From contig CALEDJ010000064.1 of the NCBI GenBank assembly GCA_937951485.1, positions 1 to 31,045 on the forward strand: a stretch of 31,045 nucleotides of DNA, given 5' to 3'. This DNA comes from an uncultured bacterium. Its GTDB lineage: Bacteria; Hydrogenedentota; Hydrogenedentia; Hydrogenedentales; CAILVY01. The position numbers and the translations under genes are program-made. Positions 15,910-24,576 of the stretch are shown piece by piece. A model generated the notes under the pieces. That model had not been told where the DNA came from, did not search any database, and was given only the letters and a program-made list of their open reading frames with translations. Position 1 is the first letter of the stretch. Each line of letters begins with the position of its first letter.

Positions 15910-16371
15910 GTGGACCTGGGTGAACTCCAGGAATTGATAAAAATCCTTGAGGGGTCGCAACTGGCCGAGATGGAAATCGAGGAAGAGGGGCGTCGCGTCC
16001 GCTTGAGCAAACTCACGGCGGCGCAGATGGCAGCCCCGATGCACTTCCTGACAAATCCGGCCGGCCAGGCGGTCCCGACCGCACAGAATCCCGACGCCCA
16101 GGAACAGTCCAATCTTCGGGGGAATGGCCTTATCACCATTGATTCGCCCATGGTGGGCACCTTCTATGCCTCTTCGGCGCCCGGCAAGCCGCCCTTTGTG
16201 CTGCCCGGCGACACGGTCGAGCCGAACCAGACGGTGTGCATTATCGAGGCGATGAAAATTATGAACGAAGTGACGGCGAAACTGCCGGTCATCATTGAAA
16301 AGGTGCTCGTGGAGAACGGGGAGCCGGTGGAGTACGGCCAGCCCTTGTTCACCGCGCGGCCGCTGATATAG
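15910..16371 (+). CDS. accB: Acetyl-CoA carboxylase biotin carboxyl carrier protein
   Basis: 153 residues from GTG 15910, chosen because ACGGAGGAT sits 8-15 bases upstream and the product then starts with the family helix LGELQELIKILEGSQLAEMEIEE. A Pro/Ala/Gln-rich linker (about 40-75) leads to the biotinyl domain. The biotin attachment motif is EAMKIMNEV with Lys116, and SPMVGTFY marks the domain start. The carrier shuttles carboxybiotin between AccC and the carboxyltransferase in malonyl-CoA synthesis. accC follows after 105 bases. The carboxyltransferase genes accA and accD are not in the window. Confidence 0.95.
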   Translation: MDLGELQELIKILEGSQLAEMEIEEEGRRVRLSKLTAAQMAAPMHFLTNPAGQAVPTAQNPDAQEQSNLRGNGLITIDSPMVGTFYASSAPGKPPFVLPGDTVEPNQTVCIIEAMKIMNEVTAKLPVIIEKVLVENGEPVEYGQPLFTARPLI

Positions 16372-16476
16372 GGATTCAGGCAGGGCGGCGAAGGAATCCC
16401 GCCATTTCAGTGTCTTGGCGCGGGACCATCGGTCCGACGCGCCGCAGAATCGCCCGCTCCGTAGAAACAAAGGTTC

Positions 16477-17820
16477 ATGTTCAGACGCCTTCTGATAGCC
16501 AATCGCGGCGAAATCGCCGTGCGGATTATCCGGGCATGCCGGGAAATGGGCATCACTTCCATCGCGGTATATTCCACCGCCGACAGGGATTCTCTCCACA
16601 CCGTGCTGGCCGATGAGAGCATCTGTATCGGCCCGGCGGAAGCGAATGAGAGTTACCGGAATATCCCCGCCATCATCGCCGCGGCGGAAATCACGGACGC
16701 CCAGGCCATCCATCCCGGCTATGGTTTCCTGTCGGAAAGCGCCAAATTCGCCTCGATTTGCCTGGAATGCCGCCTTGCCTTCATTGGTCCAAATCCGAAA
16801 ACCCTCTCGTTGAGCGGCGACAAAGCCGCCTGCCGGAAGGCGGTGGAGGCGGCGGGCGTGCCGGTGGTGCCAGGCAGCCCCGGCATCATCCAAGACCCCG
16901 AAGAGGCCGTGAAAATCGCCGAGAAAATCGGGTTTCCGCTCGTGGTGAAGGCGACCCACGGCGGCGGCGGCAAGGGCATGCGCATCGCGCACAACGATGC
17001 CACGCTGAAGCATGATGTGGCCATGGCGGCGTCGGAGGCTCGGGCGGCTTTCGGCAACGGTGGGGTCTATCTGGAAAAATATATTGAAGGCGCGCGCCAT
17101 ATCGAGTTCCAGATCGTTGCGGACCAGTTTGGGCGCATTGTCAGCCTCGGCGAACGCGAATGCACTATTCAGCGGCGCCACCAGAAACTCATCGAGGAAA
17201 CTCCGAGCACCGCCCTGAGCGCTTCGCTACGGTCCCGCATGGCCAAGGCGGCCCTGCGCGCCGCGCGCGCGATCGGCTACACCAACGTGGGCACGGTCGA
17301 GTTTCTTCTCAGTCCCAACGGCCAGTACTATTTCATCGAATTCAACGCACGCATCCAAGTCGAGCACGGCGTGACCGAGGAAGTGACAGGAATTGACCTC
17401 GTCCGCGAGCAAATCCGTCTGGCGGCGGGCGAACCGCTGGGCTACAGTTCCGTCATCCCCAGGGGCGCGGCCATCGAGGCGCGCATCTACGCCGAAGACC
17501 CGGAACTGAACTTCCGTCCCAGCCCCGGCATCATCAAGCGCTGCCACATCCCCGGCGGCCCCGGCATCCGGGTGGACACGCATCTTTTTCCCGGCTATGA
17601 GGTTTCGCGGTATTATGACGCCCTGCTGGCCAAAGTCATCGCGAGGGGCAAGAACCGCCAGGAAGCCATCGCCCGGCTCGTGGGTGCGCTGGAGGAATTC
17701 CTCACCGATGGCGTCAGCAACACGGCGCGCCTTGCCACGCGCATCGTGCGCGGCGATCGCTTCCGCCGCGGTGACATCGGCCCAGACCTGCTGGAAGAGT
17801 ACCTGCCGTCCATCGGCTGA
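16477..17820 (+). CDS. accC: Acetyl-CoA carboxylase, biotin carboxylase subunit
   Basis: 447 residues, the expected length. It is an ATP-grasp enzyme that carboxylates biotin on AccB with bicarbonate and ATP. Visible parts are the N-terminal FRRLLIANRGEIAVRIIRACRE, the flexible Gly-rich lid THGGGGKGM, the nucleotide/metal segment GTVEFLLSPNGQYYFIEFNARIQVEHGVTE and the biotin carboxylase C-terminal domain starting near EARIYAEDPELNFRPSPG. Two usually fixed positions differ from the E. coli pattern: EFNARIQVEHGVTE here against EMNTRIQVEHPVTE. The catalytic Arg and Glu are kept, so it should be active. AAAGG lies just upstream of ATG 16477. The stop is followed by the composite repeat region and no clear terminator. 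Confidence 0.96.
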   Translation: MFRRLLIANRGEIAVRIIRACREMGITSIAVYSTADRDSLHTVLADESICIGPAEANESYRNIPAIIAAAEITDAQAIHPGYGFLSESAKFASICLECRLAFIGPNPKTLSLSGDKAACRKAVEAAGVPVVPGSPGIIQDPEEAVKIAEKIGFPLVVKATHGGGGKGMRIAHNDATLKHDVAMAASEARAAFGNGGVYLEKYIEGARHIEFQIVADQFGRIVSLGERECTIQRRHQKLIEETPSTALSASLRSRMAKAALRAARAIGYTNVGTVEFLLSPNGQYYFIEFNARIQVEHGVTEEVTGIDLVREQIRLAAGEPLGYSSVIPRGAAIEARIYAEDPELNFRPSPGIIKRCHIPGGPGIRVDTHLFPGYEVSRYYDALLAKVIARGKNRQEAIARLVGALEEFLTDGVSNTARLATRIVRGDRFRRGDIGPDLLEEYLPSIG

Positions 17821-17828
17821 GCGGGAGT

Positions 17829-17943
17829 GCAGAATGCGGAATGCGGAATGGCAGGGTGGGTGCAGCGCAGCGGACCCCACCGATTCATCGTCCGATCTGA
17901 CCGATTTGTCCGACCTGTCCGACTTCTCCGACAGGGCCGACAG
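17829..17943 (-). repeat. Composite intergenic repeat, copy B (inverted relative to copy A)
   Basis: GCAGAATGCGGAATGCGGAA (start 17829) holds GGAATGC-type units, followed by six 9-bp units of the form NTCCGACNN or variants (17890-17943; for example GTCCGACCT, GTCCGACTT, GGCCGACAG). Read on the minus strand the order is GTCGGNCNN units then CATTCCGC units, the same order and sense as at 4640-4766. It fills most of the 180-base spacer between accC and hisF. Confidence 0.75.
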
Positions 17944-18007
17944 TCCGGCCATAAAAACAAATGCGGCGGCCCGGATTTGATCCCGCCGGCCCTAAAAACA
18001 GGTGTTT

Positions 18008-18772
18008 ATGCTGGCAAAACGAATTATCCCATGTCTTGATGTGAGCGACGGCCGCGTGGTCAAGGGCGTCAAATTCCTTGGTCTGCGCGATGCGGGCGAC
18101 CCGGTCGAAATCGCCAGGCGCTACGACGAGGAAGGGGCGGACGAACTGGTTTTTCTGGACATCCGCGCCTCGACCGACAACCGCGAAACGATGATCGACG
18201 TGGTGCGGCGCACCGCCGAGCAGGTCTTCATGCCCCTGTGTGTAGGTGGCGGCATCCGCACCATAGAGGATATCCGGAGGCTGCTCAACGCCGGTGCGGA
18301 CAAGGTCTCAATCAACACACCGGCCATAGAAAATCCCGATTTCATTACGGAAGCCGCCGCCCGCTTCGGGTCGCAGTGCATTGTGGTGGCCATTGACGCC
18401 AAGTGGGAGGGTGACCGGTACGTGGTGCGCAGCCACGGCGGGCGCGACGGCGGACGCCCCACCCCGCTGGAACCCGTCGCCTGGGCCAAAGAGGCGGAAC
18501 GGCGCGGTGCGGGCGAAATTCTGCTCACCAGCATGGACCATGATGGCACCAAGGAGGGATTCAACATCCCGTTGACGCGGGCCGTCGCCGATGCCGTGGG
18601 CATCCCCGTGATCGCCAGCGGCGGCGCGGGCAATCTCGAACACCTGCGTGCCGCGCTCCAGGAGGGCGGCGCGGACGCCGCGCTTGCCGCCTCCATCTTC
18701 CATTTCGGCGAATATACCATCCGCGAGGCTCGCGCTTACCTTGCAACACATGGCGTGCCTGTGCGTCCCTGA
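18008..18772 (+). CDS. hisF: Imidazole glycerol phosphate synthase, cyclase subunit
   Basis: 254 residues forming the HisF TIM barrel. With HisH-supplied ammonia it converts PRFAR to imidazole glycerol phosphate and AICAR, joining histidine and purine pathways. ATG 18008 gives the family start [16 protein letters not shown] 6 bases upstream is the alternative. Catalytic Asp11 (CLDV) and Asp130 (VAIDAK) fall at the canonical numbers. Phosphate-binding loops CVGGGIRT and IASGGAGN are intact. The usual FLDITAS segment reads FLDIRAS. No hisH, hisA or other his gene is adjacent, so the pathway is dispersed or hisF has been moved. The next gene converges on it from the opposite strand. Confidence 0.95.
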   Translation: MLAKRIIPCLDVSDGRVVKGVKFLGLRDAGDPVEIARRYDEEGADELVFLDIRASTDNRETMIDVVRRTAEQVFMPLCVGGGIRTIEDIRRLLNAGADKVSINTPAIENPDFITEAAARFGSQCIVVAIDAKWEGDRYVVRSHGGRDGGRPTPLEPVAWAKEAERRGAGEILLTSMDHDGTKEGFNIPLTRAVADAVGIPVIASGGAGNLEHLRAALQEGGADAALAASIFHFGEYTIREARAYLATHGVPVRP

Positions 18773-18883
18773 CCATTATGGCTGCCGGACATTCGGGGGC
18801 GTCGTTATGTGTCATTGATTCAAGATGCCCGATTTTGGGCCATATTCCCGGGGAATTTAGCGCAGGTGGGTGCAAGGGGCGTT

Positions 18884-20329
18884 TTATTTTTTCCAGGCGG
18901 CGAGGGTGACGCGGAGTTGGTCGGGGGCGATGAGTCGGAAGGCGAAACACAGCGCCACGAACGCGGCGGCGGCGATGACGCGCCAGAGGAATGCCCCGCC
19001 TCCCAACAGCATGATACCGACTGCGATCGCCATGAACAGATGGGGCGCGAGGTGCCGGGGAATGCTGACGCGCAGTCCAGCGCGCCGCACGAAGAAGGTC
19101 TGGGCGGCATTGGAGATTGCACCGGCAATCAGGGCCGCCACGGCCGCGCCCTGGATGCCCAGACGCGGGAGGAGCAGGAGATTCGCGCCGACGCTGAGGC
19201 CGGCGGTGGCGATGTTTACGAGGGTGACAATGCCGGGGCGTCCGAGCGCGATCAGGGTCTGTCCCATCAGGCCGGTCTGCACCGCGATGCAGGTGACGAT
19301 CATCAACAGTCCGAGCACCATGGTTGCGCCGAGGTAATCGGCGTTGAAGAGCGCGACAATCAGGGGCTCCTGTATTGTAACCGCCGCGAGCACCCCCAGG
19401 TAGCCGAAAAAGGTGGCCGCCGCTCCGGCGACCCGGAGCAGCCGTGCCGCGCCGTCGGCGTCTTCGCGGGCGATCAGGTCGGAGACGTTGGGCAGATAGG
19501 GGACGAGCATCGCGCCCAGCACCCGCGACAGCATGGTGGCGAGGCGTTTGGCGATCTCGTACACCGCGACGGCTTCCACATCGCGGGTAATCAGCACGAT
19601 CAGGACGGTGTCGAAGCGTTGAAACAGGAAGGTGAGCAGGGTGTTGACATAGAGCGCGAGGCTGAACCGGACGCTCTCCGCCGCCGCGCGCCAGTCGGCC
19701 TGCCAGCGCGCGCCGCGCGGCAGCGCGATGAAGAGCCAGACGGTTTCGAGGGCATAGGCCGCGACAAAGGTCCCCGCCAGCGCGGTCACGTCGCCGCGCA
19801 GTATCCATAGAAAAATGAACACGAGCACCGCCTGCGCCACGGCGGCGGTGATGATGCCCGCGGCGCGTTGGGCATAGCGGTTGAAGCCCGCGAGCGCGGC
19901 GAGCGCGGTGTCGCGGAGTCCCCCGACAAAGAAAAGCGGCGGGAGTAGCCACAGGTACGGCGTCAGCAGGCCGCCGTCACGGCCGAGCACGCGGACGATG
20001 CCGCCAGGGAAGAATCGCCAGGCCGCGAGCACCGCCGCGCCGATGACGACGCCGACGGTCGCCTGAAAGACGACGGCGGAGCCGCTCACGCGGGGGCGGC
20101 GCTCCGCAGGCGCGCCGGCGATCAGTTTGGGCAGGCACATGGCCAGGCCGCAGTTGCCCGCGAGAATAAAAAAATCGGACCAGATGAGGAGCAGGGCGAA
20201 GACGGCCACGCCGGATTTGTCAAGCACGTTGGTAAAAATCTTGCCGACGACCAGCATCGCGGCCATGGACACCAGCACGCTGCCGCCGGAATAGACCGAT
20301 CCCCGCACGATGCTCCGGGTGCGATTCAT
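18884..20329 (-). CDS. Wzx-like lipid-linked oligosaccharide flippase
   Basis: 481 residues, hydrophobic throughout with about 12-14 predicted helices and short basic cytoplasmic loops, fitting the MATE/MOP oligosaccharide-flippase family. It would turn undecaprenyl-PP-linked glycans across the inner membrane. Features include the N-terminal MNRTRSIVRGSVYSGGSVLVSMAAM segment, a central polar break (about 297-312, SDLIAREDADGAARLL) dividing the two halves, and the second-half LLLPRLGIQGAAVAALIAGAISN motif typical of such flippases. It lies 66 bases after the stop of the Wzz-like gene in the same direction, so the two probably share a transcript. The substrate is not readable. The WecA-like, GT4 and ligase genes at 9-14 kb are likely partners. 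Confidence 0.85.
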   Translation of the reverse strand: MNRTRSIVRGSVYSGGSVLVSMAAMLVVGKIFTNVLDKSGVAVFALLLIWSDFFILAGNCGLAMCLPKLIAGAPAERRPRVSGSAVVFQATVGVVIGAAVLAAWRFFPGGIVRVLGRDGGLLTPYLWLLPPLFFVGGLRDTALAALAGFNRYAQRAAGIITAAVAQAVLVFIFLWILRGDVTALAGTFVAAYALETVWLFIALPRGARWQADWRAAAESVRFSLALYVNTLLTFLFQRFDTVLIVLITRDVEAVAVYEIAKRLATMLSRVLGAMLVPYLPNVSDLIAREDADGAARLLRVAGAAATFFGYLGVLAAVTIQEPLIVALFNADYLGATMVLGLLMIVTCIAVQTGLMGQTLIALGRPGIVTLVNIATAGLSVGANLLLLPRLGIQGAAVAALIAGAISNAAQTFFVRRAGLRVSIPRHLAPHLFMAIAVGIMLLGGGAFLWRVIAAAAFVALCFAFRLIAPDQLRVTLAAWKK

Positions 20330-20395
20330 GGCGCTGTCCTCATGATTGGGCGCGGCGGGCGCGGCGCGTCTGCGATGCCGGGCGCGATCCCGGCG

Positions 20396-21499
20396 TCATG
20401 CGGCCCCATGCGCTCCCGCTTCCAGCGATTGCGCGTAGCGGCGCAGGGCGATCATGCCGAAGAGATGCACGGGCACGGCGGTTGCCGCCAGGAAAACCGC
20501 CACCACCACGTACAAGGATCGGCGCGGGGCGTGCCGCTCTTCCGGTGGCAGTGCGCGGGAGACGATCTTGAATTCCGGAATGGTGTCCGCCGCGGCCACG
20601 CGGGCCGCGTGCAGGCTGACGCCCAGTTCGTCCAGTTGCTGGGTGTAGGCGCGGATGCTGATCTCCAGCGCTTCGCGTTCCCGCTTCGCGCGCGCCAGTT
20701 CCGCGCGCAGCGCCGATGCGGACGCCGACAACGTTTTCAGGGTTGTATCCGCCGCCGCCCGTTCCTCAGATGCGCGCGCCAGTTCCGCCTGCCGAAGTTG
20801 TTGGCGGGTGATGGCGCGTTCATGTTCCGCGAGCCGTTCTTCCAGCGCGGCGATGTCCAGGCTCTGGTCCAGCGTCTCCAGCCGGTCGCGGACCGCCGCG
20901 TATTCCGTCCAGAGCGCATCGTAGCGCTCCTGCAGAAACGCCGCCGTGGTCTTGCCCGCCGCCGTTCGCATGCGTTCGGCCATTTCGATGCCCATCTCCG
21001 CCCAGGCGTTCGCGGCGTCGGCGGCCACCTTCGGGTCCTTCGCCGTCACCAGCAATTCCACAACCTGCTGGTACTGGATTTCCAGCGGCGTCTGCAGGTG
21101 CACGCGGGATCGCACTTCCAGCGCGCGCCCGACGTTTTCCAGGCTCAACCTGCCGGAATCGATCCCCGCTTCCCGGTAGCGTTCCTGCAACACGTCGCGC
21201 AGCCGCGCCACGATTTCATCGCTGGTGAGAATCAGCCGGTAATCCGGCATGGCCAGCGCCTCCGCCATCTGCACCTTGACGTAATTGACGCGGCGCGTGG
21301 GGTCCAGCATCGCGGCGATGTTCGACGGCACCTCGTCGGTCTGCTCCAGCGGCAGGGGTGCGAGCATAATCAGCGCCCGCGCGCGATACGTGTTCTCCAG
21401 TCGCGTCGCATAATATGCCGCGATCACGCCCGCAATCGCCATGGCAATCACCATGCGGACTGTGAGACGCCTGAGAATAGCGGTTTCCCTCCGGGCCAT
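20396..21499 (-). CDS. Wzz-like polysaccharide chain-length determinant protein
   Basis: 367 residues. ATG 21499 (ARRETAILRR) is supported by GGAAGG at 21507-21512. The same frame stays open far upstream, but that extension is antisense to the neighbouring SirB1-like gene and is not coding. The architecture is that of PCP proteins: an N-terminal membrane helix (about 14-33), a periplasmic part with LQTPLEIQYQQVVELLVTAKDPKVAADAANAWAEM-like sequence, a long coiled coil (about 185-290, rich in Glu, Arg, Leu, Ala), a C-terminal helix (about 328-352) and a short tail. There is no attached kinase domain. It should control chain length of the glycan polymerised and exported with the downstream flippase. 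Confidence 0.82.
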   Translation of the reverse strand: MARRETAILRRLTVRMVIAMAIAGVIAAYYATRLENTYRARALIMLAPLPLEQTDEVPSNIAAMLDPTRRVNYVKVQMAEALAMPDYRLILTSDEIVARLRDVLQERYREAGIDSGRLSLENVGRALEVRSRVHLQTPLEIQYQQVVELLVTAKDPKVAADAANAWAEMGIEMAERMRTAAGKTTAAFLQERYDALWTEYAAVRDRLETLDQSLDIAALEERLAEHERAITRQQLRQAELARASEERAAADTTLKTLSASASALRAELARAKREREALEISIRAYTQQLDELGVSLHAARVAAADTIPEFKIVSRALPPEERHAPRRSLYVVVAVFLAATAVPVHLFGMIALRRYAQSLEAGAHGAA

Positions 21500-21538
21500 G
21501 GCATTCCCTTCCAACCTTGCTGCCGTAGACACGGGTTT

Positions 21539-21576
21539 AGTATACCAACCGCCGGAAAGCCGCACAAGCGGTTGGT
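21539..21576 (-). promoter_or_regulatory. Putative promoter of the wzz-like/flippase operon overlapped by a 9-bp inverted repeat
   Basis: On the minus strand TTGTGC (21562-21567) and TATACT (21539-21544) are 17 bases apart, upstream of the start at 21499. ACCAACCGC (21544-21552) and GCGGTTGGT (21568-21576) are perfect inverted arms 15 bases apart. They bracket the spacer and touch both boxes, as an operator for a repressor would. Confidence 0.45.
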
Positions 21577-21715
21577 TATTGCTCTGTGCGTCATTGACGC
21601 AAGCGCCGCTTCGCGATGCGTTTGGGCGTGAAGGGGCGTTCGGGGTACAATGGACGCGGGTGCTTTTGTATGCCTGTGTTGCGGCGGCGATGAACGCGGG
21701 AGCGGCGTGTGAACG

Positions 21716-22603
21716 ATGCCCGATGAAAAGGTGTTGCCCCATCTGCTCCGGCTTCTGGACGATGAGTCGGAGGTGGTGCGCGAAGCGGTGGCGCGCGAGT
21801 TGGCGGCCTTCGGCGGCGCGCTGGAGGAGGAACTGCGTCGTCTGAGGGAACCGCCAAACGACGAGCAGCGGCGCGCGATGCGCGCCTTGTTGAGCGATCC
21901 CCGTCGGTGGCAGCGGCTGCGCCACGCCTGGCTGCACGAAGCATGGCCCACCTGGCGGGAAAAGGAGACGCCGCTGGACCGTCTCGAAGCCGCCTTGTCC
22001 ATCCTGGCCGAGTTCCAGAAATCTCCGGAGTACCCGCTTTCGTCCCAGGAAGAATGCGTGCCGCCTCCCCGGAAACCGCTGTCGGTCATGTTGGACGACC
22101 TTGCCGGGGCTTTTCGGGCGGAAGCGCCGCCGCATGATGCGCGCGCGCTTGCGCGCTTCCTCTTTGAGACGCTCGGCATCCGAGGTTCCCGCAGCGATTA
22201 TTACAACCCCCTGCACAGCAGCCTGACCCATGTCATCGAAACCCGCCGGGGCATCCCCATCACCCTGGCATGTATCTATATCCTGACCGGGCGGCGGCTT
22301 GGACTGGATATCCGGGGGTGCAACTGGCCGGGCCATTTCTTCGCGCGCTTTGAAGAGGACGGCGCCATCGTGGTGGTGGATTGCTTCAATGGCGGCGCGT
22401 GCATTGACGAAGAATCCTTCCTGAAAATGCAGGGACCGTCGCGCGACGCAGCAAAAACGGTGCTGGAGGAAGACGCCGGCGTCGAGGACATTGTCGCGCG
22501 CGTGCTCCACAATCTGGTTCATGCCTATCAGCACAGCGAGCAATGGGAAGACAGCCGGATCATGATAGGGCTGTTGAAAGCGATGCCGCGCCCGCAGCAT
22601 TGA
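21716..22603 (+). CDS. SirB1-type transglutaminase-like protein
   Basis: 295 residues. The N-terminus has a HEAT-like helical pair (VLPHLLRLLDDESEVVREAVARELAAFG, about 6-33). The centre (about 115-240) matches the SirB1/PF13369 transglutaminase-like fold: a NPLHSSLTHVIETRRGIPIT-type segment, IYILTGRRLGLDIRGCNWPGHFFARF, then VVVDCFNGG. The tail has a TPR-like helix (VLHNLVHAYQHSEQWEDS). Family members are widespread and mostly uncharacterised, and the classic Cys-His-Asp transglutaminase triad is not obvious, so enzyme activity is doubtful. It is divergent from the Wzz-like gene across 216 bases and convergent with the acetate module. GGGAG at 21698-21702 is somewhat far from ATG 21716. Confidence 0.78.
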   Translation: MPDEKVLPHLLRLLDDESEVVREAVARELAAFGGALEEELRRLREPPNDEQRRAMRALLSDPRRWQRLRHAWLHEAWPTWREKETPLDRLEAALSILAEFQKSPEYPLSSQEECVPPPRKPLSVMLDDLAGAFRAEAPPHDARALARFLFETLGIRGSRSDYYNPLHSSLTHVIETRRGIPITLACIYILTGRRLGLDIRGCNWPGHFFARFEEDGAIVVVDCFNGGACIDEESFLKMQGPSRDAAKTVLEEDAGVEDIVARVLHNLVHAYQHSEQWEDSRIMIGLLKAMPRPQH

Positions 22604-22693
22604 GCGCTCATCATGCCGCGGGGGCTTCGGTCGGTTTTGTCCGAACAGGGTCTCTGCGAGTCACTGCGCCCGTTGCGACGCTTCAAGGAGACG

Positions 22694-24565
22694 CTATTCA
22701 AAATCCATTTCGTAATGAAAGACGCCTTGTCGCAGTTGGCTTCTGACTTTCATGCCGCTGTTCTGGAAGACGTATTGCATGGGCTTGTTGACGTCAAGGA
22801 CTTCAGCGGTGAAACCCGCAATGCCGTTGCGCCGGGCGATGGTGGTGAGGTGCTTGAGCAGGAAACGGCCGATATGCCGGTTCTGAAAGTCGTCGCGCAC
22901 GACGAAGGCGACTTCCGCGCGGTTGGTGCGGTGATCGAGGTAATAGCCGCCCATGGCGACGATGTCTTCGCCGTCGGCCTCGGGGATGGTGGCGACGATG
23001 CCGATTTCGTTTCTGTGGTCAATGAATACGAATTCCTGCATTTGCTTGCGGGGCACCCATTTCATGCGGCTCATGAAGCGGGTATAGAGCGACTGCTGCG
23101 AGAGGTTGTGGAACAGTTCGCGGATGCGTGGCTCGTCGGTGGGGTGGACGGGGCGCACGGTGAGTTGTGTGCCGTCGTCGAGGAGGAAGGTGGTGCGGAT
23201 GTCCTTGGGGCCGACGACGATTTTGTTGGCGAAGTCGGCGAGGTCCGCGCGGACATATCGGGCCTCGATGGCTTCGCGGAGCAGTTTCTCCCTGTACTTG
23301 GGGTGGGCGATGCTCATGAGGGCGAGGGCGCGTTCCTGCACGCTCTTGCCGTGCAGGTAGGCCACGCCGTATTCGGTGACGACGTAGTGCACGTCGCCCC
23401 GGGTGGTGACCACGCCGGCACCCGGACTGAGGTGGCAGACGATGCGCGAGACGCTGCCGCCGCGCGCCGTGGAAGGCATGGCGATGATGGCTTTGCCGCC
23501 GTGCGAGCGGGCCGCGCCCCGGTTGAAGTCCAACTGGCCGCCGATGCCGGAATAGAACTTTGATCCGAGCGAATCGGCGCAGACCTGTCCCGTGAGGTCC
23601 ACTTCCAGCGCGACGTTGATGGCCACCATCTTATGCTGCTGCGCGATGGTAAAGGGGTCGTTGACGTATTCGGTGGGGTGAAAAGCGAAGACGGGGTTGT
23701 TGTCAATGTAATCGTAGAGGCGTTTGGTGCCCATGGCGAAACTGGCGACAATGCGCCCTCTGTCCAATGTCTTGCGTTCGCCGGTGATGGTGCCCGATTC
23801 CACGAGATCAATGATGGCGTCGGTGAACATCTCGGTGTGGATGCCGAGTTCCTTCTTGTCCTTGAGAAATTCCAGGACGGATTGCGGGATTTCGCCGATG
23901 CCCAGTTCGATGGTGGAACCGTCTTCGACGAGTGCCGCGACGTATTCGCCGATTTCGCGGGTGGCCGCGCCCGGTTCGGGGGCCGGCACTTCAATAATGG
24001 GCGCATCCACCGGCACAAGGTAATCGAAATCCAGCACATGCAGCATGCTGTCGCCGAGCGTGCGCGGCATTTGCGGGTTGACCTGCGCGATGACGACGCG
24101 CGCGTTCTCCGCCGCGCTCTTGACGATGTCCACGGAGACGCCCAGGCTGCACATGCCGTGTTCGTCGGGCGGGGTGACCTGGATGAGGGCCACATCGAGC
24201 GGCAGGCGGCCGGAATCGAAGAGGCGGGGGATGTCGGAGAGAAAAATGGGGGTGTAGTCGCCCATGCCTTCCTGGATGATGTCGCGCACGTTCGCGGCAA
24301 TGAAGAAACTGTTGACCGAGAAATGGGAGGCCAGTTCCTTCTCAGCGTAAGGGGCCTCGCCCAGGGTGAGCAGATGGACGATTTCGGTGTCCACCAGTTC
24401 GTTGGAGCGGGCGACGAGGGCGTTCACCAGTTCCACCGGCTGCCCGCAGCCCGTGCCGACGAAGACCCGCTGGCCCGGCTGCACCACGGCCAGCGCCTCT
24501 TTCGCCGTGACGACCATGTCCGCATAGCGTTCCTGCCACCGGGGATCATAACTGGTCTGTTTCAT
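22694..24565 (-). CDS. Acetyl-CoA hydrolase/CoA-transferase fused to a GNAT acetyltransferase domain
   Basis: 623 residues. Residues about 1-450 are a class I CoA-transferase of the acetyl-CoA hydrolase/4-hydroxybutyrate CoA-transferase group. Visible are the Gly-rich FVGTGCGQPVELV loop, the conserved IELGIGEIPQSVLEFL segment, the LGIHTEM motif whose Glu245 fits the family's CoA-thioester nucleophile, and the later QLDFNRGA and GGSVSRIV segments. Residues about 460-623 form a GNAT domain (LTVRPVHPTDEPRIRELFHNLS, AEVAFVVRDDFQNRHIGRFLLKHL, the acetyl-CoA loop). ATG 24565 is chosen because AGGGAAG lies 5 bases upstream. ATG 24580 overlaps the upstream stop as ATGA and is the alternative. It is co-directional with the ADP-forming acetyl-CoA synthetase. 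Possible jobs are acetate or short acyl CoA exchange, with the GNAT domain acting on protein lysines. Confidence 0.88.
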   Translation of the reverse strand: MKQTSYDPRWQERYADMVVTAKEALAVVQPGQRVFVGTGCGQPVELVNALVARSNELVDTEIVHLLTLGEAPYAEKELASHFSVNSFFIAANVRDIIQEGMGDYTPIFLSDIPRLFDSGRLPLDVALIQVTPPDEHGMCSLGVSVDIVKSAAENARVVIAQVNPQMPRTLGDSMLHVLDFDYLVPVDAPIIEVPAPEPGAATREIGEYVAALVEDGSTIELGIGEIPQSVLEFLKDKKELGIHTEMFTDAIIDLVESGTITGERKTLDRGRIVASFAMGTKRLYDYIDNNPVFAFHPTEYVNDPFTIAQQHKMVAINVALEVDLTGQVCADSLGSKFYSGIGGQLDFNRGAARSHGGKAIIAMPSTARGGSVSRIVCHLSPGAGVVTTRGDVHYVVTEYGVAYLHGKSVQERALALMSIAHPKYREKLLREAIEARYVRADLADFANKIVVGPKDIRTTFLLDDGTQLTVRPVHPTDEPRIRELFHNLSQQSLYTRFMSRMKWVPRKQMQEFVFIDHRNEIGIVATIPEADGEDIVAMGGYYLDHRTNRAEVAFVVRDDFQNRHIGRFLLKHLTTIARRNGIAGFTAEVLDVNKPMQYVFQNSGMKVRSQLRQGVFHYEMDFE

Positions 24566-24576
24566 GTTTGCTTCCC

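Noticed and set aside
20396-22600. A 734-codon minus-strand frame running from the Wzz-like gene through the SirB1-like gene
   Set aside because: The part before 21499 is antisense to a recognisable SirB1 domain and has no family features. The real protein begins at ATG 21499 with its own ribosome site.
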